Positions 24,867-34,537 of a stretch of DNA of 64,000 bases are shown in pieces. The DNA lies in NCBI RefSeq assembly GCF_000829695.1, contig NZ_BBNN01000040.1:1-64000 (forward strand), in the 5' to 3' direction. Under the pieces are notes generated by a model. It was not told the origin of the DNA, made no database searches, and was given only the letters and a program-made list of their open reading frames with translations. The translations under genes and the position numbers were made by a program. The first letter of the stretch is position 1, and every line of letters begins with the position of its first letter. This DNA comes from Streptomyces sp. NBRC 110035. Lineage in GTDB: Bacteria > Actinomycetota > Actinomycetes > Streptomycetales > Streptomycetaceae.

Positions 24867-25708
24867 CCACCCCGGTCCGGCGCCGCGGCCGCACCCTGCG
24901 CCAGCGTCTCCTCGGCTACATCACCAGCGCCGTCAACCGGCTCCGGCAGGCGTGGGCGATCCTCACCGGCGCCCAGAACCGGCTCCTGGCCGCCCTCGCC
25001 CGCATCCGGCCCGGCCGCAGTGCTGGCAGCGGCCAACGCCTGCGCGCCGCGGTCGCCGACTTCAACACGTCCCTCGCGGCGTTCAATCGGGCGGCGATGG
25101 CGATGGCGGAACGCTGGGCCGCCACGGACCTGCCGGTCATCTACCGCGAGGGCGCCTGGACACTCCTCGACAACGCGCTGCGCCCCACCACCCGTTTCTC
25201 CTGGACCGCCCGGCACCAGGCCGCCGTCACCGGCCTGTCCGCCCAGTACTACGCCGACCTCACCAGCCGCATCCAGGAGACCCTCCGCCGCGCCCGCGCG
25301 TTCCTCCGTGCCGCACAGGACGAAGCCCGCGACCCGGTCTCCGCTCGCATCGACACGGCTCGGCTGCGCGCCGACCACTCCCTCGACACCGTCGTCTACG
25401 CCAACAACTCGAAGCATTCGGTGGAGGCGTGGGCGAGTGCTGCGGTCACCTGGCAGGCCGTCACCACCGCCAACACGGCGGCCGCCCGCACCGCGCTGGA
25501 CGAGCTCGGCACCGAGTGGGTGGAGGTCCGTGACGGAAAAGGCTGCGGGTGGCGTGACCATCAGGACCCGGACAAGGCCGACCGCACGCTGCGCACCGTT
25601 CAGGACGCCCTTGCTCACCCGACCAGTCACGCCCACTGCGTCCGCGAGTTGCTGCCCCGCCTCGACCTCATCGGCCGAACCGACATCCGCACAGGAGCCC
25701 TCCTATGA
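24863..25708 (+). CDS. MuF-like minor head protein
   Basis: 281 residues. The C-terminal third has a Cys-x-x-x-Asp/His pattern: GKGCGWRDHQDPDKADRT, then LAHPTSHAHCVRELLPRL, which fits the phage Mu F / SPP1 gp7 family (H-P-x-C-R-like end). The N-terminal two thirds are helical and basic at the start. Such proteins are packaged in small numbers and may be ejected with the DNA. Family assignment is moderate. Confidence 0.65.
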   Translation: MTTPVRRRGRTLRQRLLGYITSAVNRLRQAWAILTGAQNRLLAALARIRPGRSAGSGQRLRAAVADFNTSLAAFNRAAMAMAERWAATDLPVIYREGAWTLLDNALRPTTRFSWTARHQAAVTGLSAQYYADLTSRIQETLRRARAFLRAAQDEARDPVSARIDTARLRADHSLDTVVYANNSKHSVEAWASAAVTWQAVTTANTAAARTALDELGTEWVEVRDGKGCGWRDHQDPDKADRTLRTVQDALAHPTSHAHCVRELLPRLDLIGRTDIRTGALL

Positions 25709-25974
25709 CCGCGTCCCGATTCCGTAAGAAGCCCGTAGAGATCCAGGCCATGCACCTGTCCGAGCCGAACACGCCGGACTCCGTGGCCTCCTGGTGCGGC
25801 GGTCGAGTGGTCGGCGACGGCGTCACCGGTCATCGGTACTCCATCGAGATCGACACTCTCGAAGGGACCATGCGAGCCGATTTCGGCGACTGGGTGATCA
25901 GGGGTGTGGTCGGAGAGTTTTACCCATGCAAGCCGGACATCTTCGAGGCAACTTATGAGCCCGTCGATGAATGA
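25705..25974 (+). CDS. conserved small phage protein, 89 aa
   Basis: ATG overlaps the previous stop; GGAG is upstream. The chain (MTASRFRKKPVEIQAMHL) ends with GDWVIRGVVGEFYPCKPDIFEATY, a motif I recognise from short proteins common in phages of many hosts, usually annotated as hypothetical. A small beta-rich fold is likely. Function unknown. Confidence 0.7.
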   Translation: MTASRFRKKPVEIQAMHLSEPNTPDSVASWCGGRVVGDGVTGHRYSIEIDTLEGTMRADFGDWVIRGVVGEFYPCKPDIFEATYEPVDE

Positions 25975-26353
25975 GCAGCCCGCCGAGCCGCAGGCCCACG
26001 GCGTCCGCATCACCGCCCAGCCCGGCCACGCCACCATCACCATCGGCGGCACCCCCCTCCCGTTGAACATCGTCACCGGGTACGCCGTCCAGCACGACAT
26101 CGCGGGCGGGCTCCCCCTCGTCGTCCTCCACACCCGGCAACCGGACGGCGTCGCCTTCGAGGGCCTCGCCCGCGTCGCGGTTGGCGTCAGCCAGACGCCC
26201 GGCGAGCTGGTGGCCGCTTTCCTCGCCGAGGTCGACCCGGAGATCCTGGACCAGCAGGCGCTGAACCGGGCCGACTACGGCGGCGGACCCGGCGCCACCG
26301 CACGCGCCATGCTCCAAACCCTCACCGAGTGGGCCAAGGGCGGTGGACGCTGA
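25967..26353 (+). CDS. hypothetical head-tail region protein, 128 aa
   Basis: Start placed at MNEQPAEPQ, overlapping the previous stop; an ATG four codons upstream is equally possible and neither has a clear ribosome site. The chain has a beta-rich first half (GVRITAQPGHATITIGGTPL) and helical second half. Its order between MuF-like and stopper-like genes suggests a connector part. Not recognised. Confidence 0.6.
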   Translation: MNEQPAEPQAHGVRITAQPGHATITIGGTPLPLNIVTGYAVQHDIAGGLPLVVLHTRQPDGVAFEGLARVAVGVSQTPGELVAAFLAEVDPEILDQQALNRADYGGGPGATARAMLQTLTEWAKGGGR

Positions 26354-26796
26354 TGGCCGGCCTCGACCTCTCCTCCGTCGCCACCCTCGTGGAGGGCTTG
26401 GTCCTCCTCGACACCGTGCGGTTCGCCACCCCTGCCGGGGGGCCGCCCGTCTTCGACCCGGGCACCGGCCAGTACACCGCGCCCGAGGGGGTCATCATCT
26501 ACGAGGGACCCGGCGCCGTGCAGGTCGCCGGCACGGTAGGCGGCGTCACGTCGTTGCCCGTACCGAACCTGCCCTGGTCCGACGAGACACGGTCCAAGTA
26601 CAAGGCGCTGACACCGCTCGCGGCGCCGATCGCCGAACGGGACACCATCGTCACCGTCGTGACCGTGCACGAGGGGGGTGACGTGTCGCTGATCGGCCGG
26701 CAGTGGCGCGCCCAGGACCCATCCACCGGCGGCACGCTCGGTGTGGTCCGGGTGACGACGCTGGACCAGATCCAGCAGACCCGAGAGACCGGGTGA
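26353..26796 (+). CDS. DUF6093-like head closure protein
   Basis: 147 residues; ATG shares an A with the previous stop. The pattern (YEGPGAVQV, ERDTIVTVVTVHEGGD, SLIGRQWRAQDPSTGGTLGV) matches the DUF6093/head-closure-like proteins of actinophages, which correspond in position to head-tail stoppers such as SPP1 gp16. It would plug the connector after packaging. Confidence 0.65.
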   Translation: MAGLDLSSVATLVEGLVLLDTVRFATPAGGPPVFDPGTGQYTAPEGVIIYEGPGAVQVAGTVGGVTSLPVPNLPWSDETRSKYKALTPLAAPIAERDTIVTVVTVHEGGDVSLIGRQWRAQDPSTGGTLGVVRVTTLDQIQQTRETG

Positions 26797-27197
26797 GCGG
26801 CATGGACCTCGAGGACCTGGGGCCCCGCCTGGAGCGGGCAGCGGACCGGGTGGGCCCGGAGGTGAACCGGACGGTGCAGCAGCAGGCCCGCCTCGCCAAA
26901 GCAATGATCCGGTTCAACGCGTCCGGCAGGCCGGGCCCGAACATCATCACGGGGCAGTACTTCGACTCGTGGCGCACCGAGCCGTTCCCCGTGCCTGACG
27001 GCGGAGGAGCGACGGTCGGCACCGACCGCCCGCAGGGCCGTCGCCTGGAGTTCGGGTTCTGGGACATGACGGACAGCATCGGACGGCACTTCTTCCAGCC
27101 GCCGTACCCGCACGTGGAACCCGCCGTGAGCGAGCTGTCGGCGGAGTACGCGGACGCGTTCAAGGACGCCCTGGACCGAATCTTCGGGGGCGCGTGA
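26793..27197 (+). CDS. HK97 gp10-like tail-joining protein
   Basis: 134 residues from a GTG overlapping the previous stop; an ATG at 26802 is an alternative. It has the layout of HK97 gp10-like proteins: an N-terminal helix (LEDLGPRLERAADRVGPEV), a central beta part with FDSWRTEPFPV and a C-terminal helix (AEYADAFKDALDRIF). Place before the tail terminator supports this. Confidence 0.65.
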   Translation: MSGMDLEDLGPRLERAADRVGPEVNRTVQQQARLAKAMIRFNASGRPGPNIITGQYFDSWRTEPFPVPDGGGATVGTDRPQGRRLEFGFWDMTDSIGRHFFQPPYPHVEPAVSELSAEYADAFKDALDRIFGGA

Positions 27198-27670
27198 TGA
27201 TTGAGAGACGGCCCGTCACCCTGGGCCTGCAAACCCTCCTCGCCACCCTTACCGGGCGCCCCGTCGGCCTGCGCAGCGTCCCCCTGGACAATGCAGGCCG
27301 TCCGGTCGCGCCGCCGTACACGCTCCTGTACCCCCTCGACCGCAGCGACGACACCCGCACCCTCGCCGACAACCAACGGGCCGCTGTCCTGACCTACCAG
27401 GCCACGTTCGTCTCCGGCCCCACTCCCGGGGACCCCAACTCGCGTGGCGGGGACGAACAGGCGCAGTGGCTCACGGACCGCGCCTGGAAGGTCGTCGAAC
27501 GGCCCGCCAACGGATCCCCTGGCTACGCGCACCCCATGAACGTCGGGCCCGGCGTCAACTGCTGGAAACGGGAGGCAACCGAGGCGGGGGGAACGTCCGA
27601 CGCAGGAGATGGAATCATCACCAGTGTGATCCGATTCCGGCTCTTCCTCGAGGAGCAGCCGGCCGCCTGA
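27197..27670 (+). CDS. tail terminator-like protein
   Basis: 157 residues from MIERRPVTLG. An N-terminal helix, then a beta sheet with YTLLYPLDRSDD and LTYQATFVS, and a C-terminal strand IITSVIRFRLFLEE correspond to the gpU/TrP1 fold of minor tail completion proteins. It is the last gene before the major tail protein, which is where such genes lie. Confidence 0.65.
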   Translation: MIERRPVTLGLQTLLATLTGRPVGLRSVPLDNAGRPVAPPYTLLYPLDRSDDTRTLADNQRAAVLTYQATFVSGPTPGDPNSRGGDEQAQWLTDRAWKVVERPANGSPGYAHPMNVGPGVNCWKREATEAGGTSDAGDGIITSVIRFRLFLEEQPAA

Positions 27671-27799
27671 CCTTCCGGGGCCGGGCATCACCGCACCGCG
27701 GCGGGACCCCACGCGGACGCCACCACCTGCTGGTGGCCGCCACACCAGACACGTGTAGCAGGGGCCCCAAATCTCGGCCCCTATCCGCGAGGGGCCATC

Positions 27800-28270
27800 A
27801 TGAGGTTCAACCGCAAGGGCACCAGCAAAATCCAATTCCTTCCGACGATCGCCGACGAGTCGCTGATCCCGACCACCGCCGAGATCACCGCCGGTACGGA
27901 CTACACCGAGCAGATCAACGCCATCGAAGGCTGGTCCCTCGAGAACCAGCCCATCGAGACACCGGACATGGCGTCCACGTTCGTGTCGAAGATCGGCGGC
28001 GACGACTCCGCGGCCGACTCCTCCCTGACCTTCTACGAGGACTCGACGCTCGACGACATCGAGACCGACCTCGCCAAGGGCACGTCCGGCTACGTCGTCA
28101 TCTTCTCCAAGGGCAACGCACCCGACGCCAAGGGCATGGACGTCTACCCCGTCACCGTCGTCTCCAACAGCAAGGCGTACACGGCGGACAACGAAGCCGC
28201 GAAAATCACCGTCCAGTTCACGATCACCGCACGGCCCCTCTTCAACGGGACCGTCCCCACCGCCCCGTAA
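27800..28270 (+). CDS. major tail protein
   Basis: 156 residues behind GAGGGG. The beta-rich chain (TAEITAGTDYTEQINAIEGW, DMASTFVSKIGG, SGYVVIFSKG, KITVQFTITARPLFNGTVPT) is characteristic of siphovirus tube proteins from actinophages, and the gene lies directly before the frameshifted chaperones. It should polymerise around the tape measure. Confidence 0.85.
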   Translation: MRFNRKGTSKIQFLPTIADESLIPTTAEITAGTDYTEQINAIEGWSLENQPIETPDMASTFVSKIGGDDSAADSSLTFYEDSTLDDIETDLAKGTSGYVVIFSKGNAPDAKGMDVYPVTVVSNSKAYTADNEAAKITVQFTITARPLFNGTVPTAP

Positions 28271-28371
28271 CCCTGGCCGGCTGACACACCCCTCCAAGCC
28301 CCCGGCCGGGCCCCGGTGTATCTGGGAAGGGCGCCGCGTGCGCCCGGCCGGGCCTTCCCAAAGGACCCGAC

Positions 28372-28902
28372 ATGAGCAGCAGCACCCCCGACTGGGGAAC
28401 CCTGCGGAAGCGCCTCGACAACATCAAGTTGCCGGTGGCGGCCTTCACCATCTGCGAAGACCCCGACCTTCGACAGGACCTCGCCCGCGCCAAGGCCAAC
28501 CACCAGAAGGCCACCGACCGGCTCGCCGCCGGCGACGACACCGAATCCGATGTGAAGGCCTTCCTTCAGAAGACGGTCGACACCGCCAAGGCGGACCTGG
28601 CAGCCGCACAGAAGGCGTTCGACAAGGCGTCCGTCACCCTGCGCTTCACCGCCCTGGAACGGAAGGCCCTCGAGGCGCTCCAGAAAGAACACCCGCCGGC
28701 CGAGGCAGACGAAGCCAACGGCGAAGACTTCGCGATGGAGACCTTCGCGCCCGCCCTCATCTCCGCCGCATCCCTGGACGGCATGCCCCTCGAGGACGCC
28801 CAGCACTTCCTCAACACGTGGTCGACGGCGGACGCGACGTCCCTGTGGCGGGCCGCCTGGGGAATCCAGCACCAGCAGCGGACCGACCTGGGAAAAGGCT
28901 GA
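28372..28902 (+). CDS. tail assembly chaperone, short form
   Basis: 176 residues, located between the major tail protein and tape measure genes, with the usual mainly helical, acidic sequence (VKAFLQKTVDTAKADLAAAQ, ALERKALEALQKEH). It ends at a slippery heptamer (28890-28896), so part of the ribosomes should shift into the frame of the following coding region and make a longer chaperone, equivalent to lambda gpG and gpGT. Confidence 0.85.
   Translation: MSSSTPDWGTLRKRLDNIKLPVAAFTICEDPDLRQDLARAKANHQKATDRLAAGDDTESDVKAFLQKTVDTAKADLAAAQKAFDKASVTLRFTALERKALEALQKEHPPAEADEANGEDFAMETFAPALISAASLDGMPLEDAQHFLNTWSTADATSLWRAAWGIQHQQRTDLGKG
28890..28896 (+). other. programmed -1 frameshift site GGGAAAA
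   Basis: The heptamer reads G GGA AAA in the frame of the first chaperone, an ideal X-XXY-YYZ slip site, two codons before its TGA. A shift by -1 continues with AGG CTG ATC, entering the open frame that ends at 29264. This position and type are typical of siphovirus tail chaperone genes. Confidence 0.85.
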
Positions 28903-29264
28903 TCGATGATGCCGACTTCCGCGCACAGATGGAGCTCTGCCACAAGTGGGGCATCCCCCATTCGCAGTTCCGCGGGCACGGAGACGGCACCTGGTCGGAC
29001 CTCGACCGCCGCAAGGCCCTCGCCTACGCCCACTACCTGCGCTCCGTATGCCCGACCTGCGGGACCCGGCCCGAGGAGTGGGACGAGCACCTGGGCGGTG
29101 ACGAGGACGCCTACCGGGCCACCACCCACCGCTGCACCGGCTGCCAACTCATCCAGGACCGACAGAAAACCGTGCCCGACGGCGACGAGGGGCACGGCGT
29201 GAAAGTCGCATTGATCCCCACCAGCGTCGCCGCAGCCCTCGAACTCCACAGCCAGCACCACTAG
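28896..29264 (+). CDS. tail assembly chaperone, frameshift extension
   Basis: This segment lacks a convincing start of its own and is expected to be made only as a fusion after -1 slippage, giving a protein of about 297 residues. It codes for RLIDDADFRAQMELCHKWGI followed by a four-cysteine site (CPTCGTRPEEW and CTGCQLI), as in second-part chaperone proteins of many actinophages. It would bridge the tail tube protein and tape measure during assembly. Confidence 0.8.
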   Translation, partial: RLIDDADFRAQMELCHKWGIPHSQFRGHGDGTWSDLDRRKALAYAHYLRSVCPTCGTRPEEWDEHLGGDEDAYRATTHRCTGCQLIQDRQKTVPDGDEGHGVKVALIPTSVAAALELHSQHH

Positions 29265-29282
29265 CCCAGGAAGGAGCCCACC

Positions 29283-32200
29283 GTGTCCGAGTGGAATCTG
29301 TCGGTACGCCTCACCGGGCAGGGCTCCGACCTCGCACGCACCCTCCGCAGCCTTTCCCACGACGCCAACAACGCCTCCCGCAACGTCCAAGCCCTCCGCC
29401 GGAACCTCCAACAGCTCCGCCGCGAGACGCGAAACCCCATCCGTGTCCGCCTCGACGTGGACGCCGCACACCTCCGCAGTGCCGGCGCAGGGCAGGGCCT
29501 GGCCGTGAACCTGCGCCTCGGCAACGCCATGCAGCTACGGCGCGAGGTGGAAGATGCGGTGCGTTGGGCGACGTGGGGGCACCGCATCGAAATCCCCATC
29601 GGCCTCGCCGACCCGATGCAGCTGCGCCGGGACGTCACGGCCGCCGTGCGGTGGGCGCAGGACAACCAGCGGATCCGCCTGCGGGTCGACGCGGACACCA
29701 GCGCTCTGCGCGGCCTGGGCGGCACCCTCGGCGGCGGCTCGGGCTCCAGCAGCGGCGGCCTCGACATCGGTCTCGCCGGACTGCTACCCATCGCCACCGC
29801 CGCGATCCCTCTGATTGCCGGGCTGTCCACCAGCCTTGGGCCGCTCGCCGCCGGGTTCACGGCCAGCGGTACAGCAGCGACTGCGTTCGGGATCGCCCTT
29901 GCCGGACAGATCGGTCCGCTCACCGAGGTCGCGGACGCGCAGACGAAGTACGAGGAAGCAGTCCGGGAACACGGCCGGTCATCCGGGGAGGCGACGGAAG
30001 CACAGATCAAATACCAGCAGATCCTCGCCGAACTGCCGCCGGAAGCGCAGCAGGCCGCCATGGCGATATCGCGGCTGAAGACGAACTTCGGCGACTGGTC
30101 GGATGAGATGTCCGGCTTCACCATGGCCCCGCTCACCAAGGGCATCACCGTCCTCGACCAACTCATCCCGCGCCTGACTCCGCATGTGAAGTCGGCGTCC
30201 ACCCAGCTGGACCGGCTGGTCACCGTCGCCGGCGGCGCCATCAACACGCCCGGCTTCGACGCGATGACCGCGAAGTTCGCCGACTTCACAGACCGGCAGC
30301 TGGACGAGATGACCGACGGCGTCATCCACTTCCTGCGTGTCCTGTCCGAGGGCGGTGCCTTCCAGGACGGGCCGATCGCCGAGTTCATGGCCTACGCCCG
30401 CGCGAACGGGCCTGCCGCCCGCGAAGCGCTGTCCGCTATCTCTGCGGCTGTAGTGACGCTGCTGCGGGCCGCGGCGGAGGCCGGGCCGACCATGCTCACC
30501 CTGGTCACCGCGTTCGCGAACCTGGTGGCGGCGCTACCCCCCGAACTGGTCGGCATCATCCTCCAGGTCGCCACCGCCCTGAAACTCCTCCAGCTCACGG
30601 GGGCGGGCATGGCCGTGCTCGCCGCCGGGCTGGGCCGGGTCCGTACCGCGGTGGCCGCCCTCGGCACCACGGCCGCCACCGCAGGCGGCGGCATCGCCGG
30701 ACTGAGGGCCGCGTTCCTGTCCCTCGGGCTCGCTGCGCGGGCATCCATCGTCATTGCCGGGATCGCCGCCGTCGTCGTCATCTTCAAGGAACTCTCGGAG
30801 ATCGGGAAGCAGGCCCCGCCAGACGTCGACAAACTCACCACCTCCCTCGGAAAGCTCGGGCAGACCGGCAAGGTCGCCGGCGAGGCATCGAGGGCGTTCG
30901 GCAAGGACCTGGGCGGCCTCGCCGACAGCCTGCGCACCCTCTCCAGGCCCTCCAATCTGGACAAGACGCAACAGTTCCTGACCAGCCTGGTCGGCATGGA
31001 CTCCACCCCGGTCAAGGAAGCCAAGGAGGACCTGGACGCCGTCGACAAGTCCCTCTCCAACCTGGTGAAGGCCGGCAAGGGCGACATCGCCGCGGCAGCG
31101 TTCGAGCGGATCGCGGCCGCGATGCGCAAGCAGGGCATGTCCGGCAAGGAGCTCCGGGAGCAGCTGGACGACTACAAGTCCGCCCTCGCCGACCAGGCCT
31201 TCGAAGCCGAGCTGGCCGCCCAGTCGATGGGCATGTTCGGACAGGCGGCGCAGGAGACGTCGGCGAAGCTCGCAGACCAGAAGGCCAGCGCGGACGGTCT
31301 CCGCCAGTCGATCATTGCCCTGAACGACGTCAACCGGGCCGCCGGCTCCGCGATGTCCGCGTTCGAGCAGTCCATCGACGACACCACTAAAGCGATCAAG
31401 GAGCATGCCGGGGCGCTGAAGATGCGCGACGGGGAACTCGACCTCGGCTCCCAGAAGGCCCGCGATGCCGAAGCCGTCCTCTCCGACCTCGCCGCGAACA
31501 CGGATGCCGCCGCGGCCGCTGCCCGGGAGCAGGGCAAGAGTTGGGAGTACGTCAGCGGCATCCAGGAGCGCGGCCGGGCTGCGTTCATCGACGCCGCCGA
31601 CGCCATGGGCCTGTCCAAGGCGCAGGCGGAGGCGCTCGCCGACTCCTACCTGGCGATCCCTGACGAGAAGTCCACGCGGATCGACATGCGCACCGAGGAC
31701 GCCATCGCCGGCCTGGACGCGGTCATCGCCGCGATCGAGGAAACCCCGGACAAGAAGTCCGTCACGGTGGACGCCCTCACCACCCAAGCCGTCACCATGC
31801 TGGAAAGCCTCGGCTTCAAGGTGACCGAGCTGAAGGACGGCCGTTTCAAGGTCATCGCCGAGACCGGGACCGCCGGCAGCGCCCTGGATGAGCTGAAGGG
31901 TCGACGCGACGGACTTCAGGACAAGACGATCACGATCGACGCGGCGACCGTGGGCGCGATCACGGACCTGGAGAAGATCAAGGCGAAGGTCGCCTCCACC
32001 AACGGCAAGACCATCACGATGAAGGCGCCGACCGCTGAAGCGCGCCGCCAGCTCGAGCTTCTCGGCTTCAAGATCCGGGACACCAAGGGGAAGAACGTCA
32101 CCATCACCGTGCCGACCGGCTCGCAGCGCGCCAACGTCAGCGCCCTCGCCTCCGCCATCGCTGGGCTGCGGAACAAGAGCGTCACGGTCACCACCACCTT

Positions 32201-33638
32201 CTACGAGCGGCACATCGTCTCCAGCACCGGTGAGGCCCGCTCCCGCACCAAACTGCGACCCGGGTCGTACGCCGACGGTGCGGTGGTCGACTACTACGCC
32301 GATGGTGGCTTCAGCCCCCGAGTCCGAGCGTTCGCGAACGGCGCGGAGAACCACATCGCGCAGATCGCCCGCCCCGGAGCGTGGCGGATGTGGGCCGAAC
32401 CGGAGACCGGCGGCGAGGCGTACATCCCGCTCGCCCTGTCCAAGCGGGAACGCTCCCGCGCCATCGCCGAGGAGACCATCCGCCGCCTCGGCGGCGACCC
32501 GGACACGGTCCAGTGGAACGCCAACGGATCCATCACCGACTGGCGCTACGACCCCGCCTCCGGGTCCCTGTACTCGCCGTCCGACGCCGGGTCGGCGGGC
32601 CGGAAGACGAAGAACGTGAAGGGCAAGGAAGTCTCCTACTTCGACCTTGGGGCGGTGGAGCGGAAGCTGGTGTCCGCGGGGCGCGCCACGGCCGCATGGA
32701 ACCGCAACCTGGAGAAAGTCGCCGAACTCGCCGGCGGGGACGTCGCCCAGGCCCTCGCGTCGATGGGTAAGGAAGGCGAGGGCCTGGCCAGGAAGATGGC
32801 CACCGGGTCGAAGAAGTACATCGCGCAGATGAGCATCGCGCTGCGCGACCTTCAGAAGACGGCGCGGGCCACCCTCGGCGACTACAGCGTCCAGTTGAAC
32901 CACGCCATGGGGAACCAGGACCTGTTCGTGAAGAACCTGTCCAAGCTGTCCGCGCAGGGGTACGGCGACCTTGCCGGGCAGCTCGCCGCGCAGAACGACC
33001 AGGCGGCCCGTGAATTGGCCGCGGCGGCGGTGAGCGACAAGAAGAAGGCAGGCAAGGCCAACACTGCGGCGAAGCGCGCAAACAACGCCCTGACCGGCGA
33101 GCAGGTGCGGGACCTGGTGCAGATCATCGCCGCGATCAGGAAGCCAACCACCGGCATCCACGACGTGGCAGCCGCTACCGGTCTGGGTGAGGACGTCATC
33201 ATCGAGATCGCGACCAAGGCTCAGGGGCAGATCCAGACCGCCCTCGGCTCCCGGTCGGGCCGTTTCATTGCCGACCTGCGGAAGGCGAACGCGCACCAGG
33301 CGTATGCGGACGGCGGTATCCGCGCCGGCATGTACGCCACCCGCGACGGGATCATCCGCTTCGCGGAACCGGAGACCGGCGGGGAGGCGTACCTGCCGCT
33401 GTCCCCGTCCAAGCGCCGCACCGCGCTGCCCGTCCTCCACGACGTCGCCACCCGCTTCGGGCTGGGCCTGACCGACGCGCGTGCCACCCAGCCGGTCGTC
33501 ATCGTCCACGAGTCCAGCCCCACCACCGTCCAGGTCACCGCCGTGCGTACCGGGGCGTCCGCATCCGACATCGGAGCCCAGGTCGGCCGCAGTGTCCGCC
33601 GCGCGCGTAGGGGAGGGGTGGCCGCCCGTGCCGCTTGA
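29283..33638 (+). CDS. tape measure protein
   Basis: 1451 residues, the longest gene, from a GTG behind AGGAAGGA. Residues 1-150 are Arg-rich with LRRNLQQLRRETRNPI-type repeats; several hydrophobic stretches lie at about 160-220 and 380-500; residues 790-1000 contain repeated modules of the form KSVTVDAL, KTITIDAA, KTITMKAP, KNVTITVP. At about 1.5 angstrom per residue the tail would be near 200 nm long (inference). The downstream gene starts within its 3' end. Confidence 0.93.
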   Translation: MSEWNLSVRLTGQGSDLARTLRSLSHDANNASRNVQALRRNLQQLRRETRNPIRVRLDVDAAHLRSAGAGQGLAVNLRLGNAMQLRREVEDAVRWATWGHRIEIPIGLADPMQLRRDVTAAVRWAQDNQRIRLRVDADTSALRGLGGTLGGGSGSSSGGLDIGLAGLLPIATAAIPLIAGLSTSLGPLAAGFTASGTAATAFGIALAGQIGPLTEVADAQTKYEEAVREHGRSSGEATEAQIKYQQILAELPPEAQQAAMAISRLKTNFGDWSDEMSGFTMAPLTKGITVLDQLIPRLTPHVKSASTQLDRLVTVAGGAINTPGFDAMTAKFADFTDRQLDEMTDGVIHFLRVLSEGGAFQDGPIAEFMAYARANGPAAREALSAISAAVVTLLRAAAEAGPTMLTLVTAFANLVAALPPELVGIILQVATALKLLQLTGAGMAVLAAGLGRVRTAVAALGTTAATAGGGIAGLRAAFLSLGLAARASIVIAGIAAVVVIFKELSEIGKQAPPDVDKLTTSLGKLGQTGKVAGEASRAFGKDLGGLADSLRTLSRPSNLDKTQQFLTSLVGMDSTPVKEAKEDLDAVDKSLSNLVKAGKGDIAAAAFERIAAAMRKQGMSGKELREQLDDYKSALADQAFEAELAAQSMGMFGQAAQETSAKLADQKASADGLRQSIIALNDVNRAAGSAMSAFEQSIDDTTKAIKEHAGALKMRDGELDLGSQKARDAEAVLSDLAANTDAAAAAAREQGKSWEYVSGIQERGRAAFIDAADAMGLSKAQAEALADSYLAIPDEKSTRIDMRTEDAIAGLDAVIAAIEETPDKKSVTVDALTTQAVTMLESLGFKVTELKDGRFKVIAETGTAGSALDELKGRRDGLQDKTITIDAATVGAITDLEKIKAKVASTNGKTITMKAPTAEARRQLELLGFKIRDTKGKNVTITVPTGSQRANVSALASAIAGLRNKSVTVTTTFYERHIVSSTGEARSRTKLRPGSYADGAVVDYYADGGFSPRVRAFANGAENHIAQIARPGAWRMWAEPETGGEAYIPLALSKRERSRAIAEETIRRLGGDPDTVQWNANGSITDWRYDPASGSLYSPSDAGSAGRKTKNVKGKEVSYFDLGAVERKLVSAGRATAAWNRNLEKVAELAGGDVAQALASMGKEGEGLARKMATGSKKYIAQMSIALRDLQKTARATLGDYSVQLNHAMGNQDLFVKNLSKLSAQGYGDLAGQLAAQNDQAARELAAAAVSDKKKAGKANTAAKRANNALTGEQVRDLVQIIAAIRKPTTGIHDVAAATGLGEDVIIEIATKAQGQIQTALGSRSGRFIADLRKANAHQAYADGGIRAGMYATRDGIIRFAEPETGGEAYLPLSPSKRRTALPVLHDVATRFGLGLTDARATQPVVIVHESSPTTVQVTAVRTGASASDIGAQVGRSVRRARRGGVAARAA

Positions 33639-34527
33639 TCTGATCGACTGGCAGTACGACCTGGGTGGTGTCCTCATCGGCACCGGCACCACGGTGGACG
33701 TCATCGAGACGACCGGCCTGGGCCGCCCCCCGGTACGGGAGTCCGATGTCGACCAGCCGTCCATGGACGGCCAGTTCGCCGGCCCCGACCACTGGGCAGG
33801 TCGGCAGGTCCAGATCGATGCCGCCATCCGCACCCCCGGCAGCCCGGCCGCCTGCCACGACATGGTCGCCGCGCTTCAGGCCGTCACCGACCCGGCCGAC
33901 GTCCGGCTGGTGGGCGGGCAGGGCATGGTGCTGCGCATCAAGCGGCCCGGACGGCCGGTGAAAAGACTCACCGTGCGCGCCCGGAGGGTGGATCCCGAGT
34001 ACGGGCAGGTCATTCACGGCTACGTGCCCCTGGACCTCGAGTTTTTGGCCCACGACCCGACCTTCTACGCCGACGAGGAATCCACCACCGAACTCCCGTT
34101 GGGCTGGCTGGCAGGTGGCGGATTCGCTGCGCCGGTGGTCGCGCCGGTCTATGTGCAGGACGGGACGGTGGCCGCGGACCGGCCCGGCTGGGTCACCAAC
34201 GCCGGCAGCGCGGACGCCTGGCCCATCCTGCGCGTGATGGGGCCGTGCGCGAATGTGACCATCACCCACGTCGCCTCCGGACGCGCCCTGGCCCTGCCCA
34301 CGCTGAACCTGGCGGCTGGCCGCTGGGTGGAGATCGACACCCGCCCGGGTTATCGCACCGTCACCTGGGACAACGGCGGCAACGCCTCCACCTACCTGTC
34401 CCCGAGCAGCCGCATCGACCTGTTCTCCATCCCCCCGGGGACGTCGGAGATGCGGTGGACCGCCTTCGACAACACGAACTCCGGCCGCCTCCGCGTCACC
34501 TGGCGCGACGCCTACATAGCCCTCTAG
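33628..34527 (+). CDS. distal tail protein (Dit-like)
   Basis: 299 residues from a GTG overlapping the tape measure gene, with GGGGAGGGG ten bases upstream. The arrangement after the tape measure, with an N-terminal beta domain (DWQYDLGGVLIGTGTTVDVI) and a middle part LDLEFLAHDPTFYAD, fits the siphovirus distal tail/Phage_tail family, which joins tube to tip complex. C-terminal half has a galectin-like beta pattern (SSRIDLFSIPPGTSEMRW). Confidence 0.8.
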   Translation: MPLDLIDWQYDLGGVLIGTGTTVDVIETTGLGRPPVRESDVDQPSMDGQFAGPDHWAGRQVQIDAAIRTPGSPAACHDMVAALQAVTDPADVRLVGGQGMVLRIKRPGRPVKRLTVRARRVDPEYGQVIHGYVPLDLEFLAHDPTFYADEESTTELPLGWLAGGGFAAPVVAPVYVQDGTVAADRPGWVTNAGSADAWPILRVMGPCANVTITHVASGRALALPTLNLAAGRWVEIDTRPGYRTVTWDNGGNASTYLSPSSRIDLFSIPPGTSEMRWTAFDNTNSGRLRVTWRDAYIAL

Positions 34528-34537
34528 GAGAGCCGAC

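Noticed and set aside
30534..33863. Minus-strand open frame of 1109 codons under the tape measure gene
   Set aside because: Mirror of third-position GC in the tape measure gene; low-complexity Gly/Arg/Leu product without motifs.
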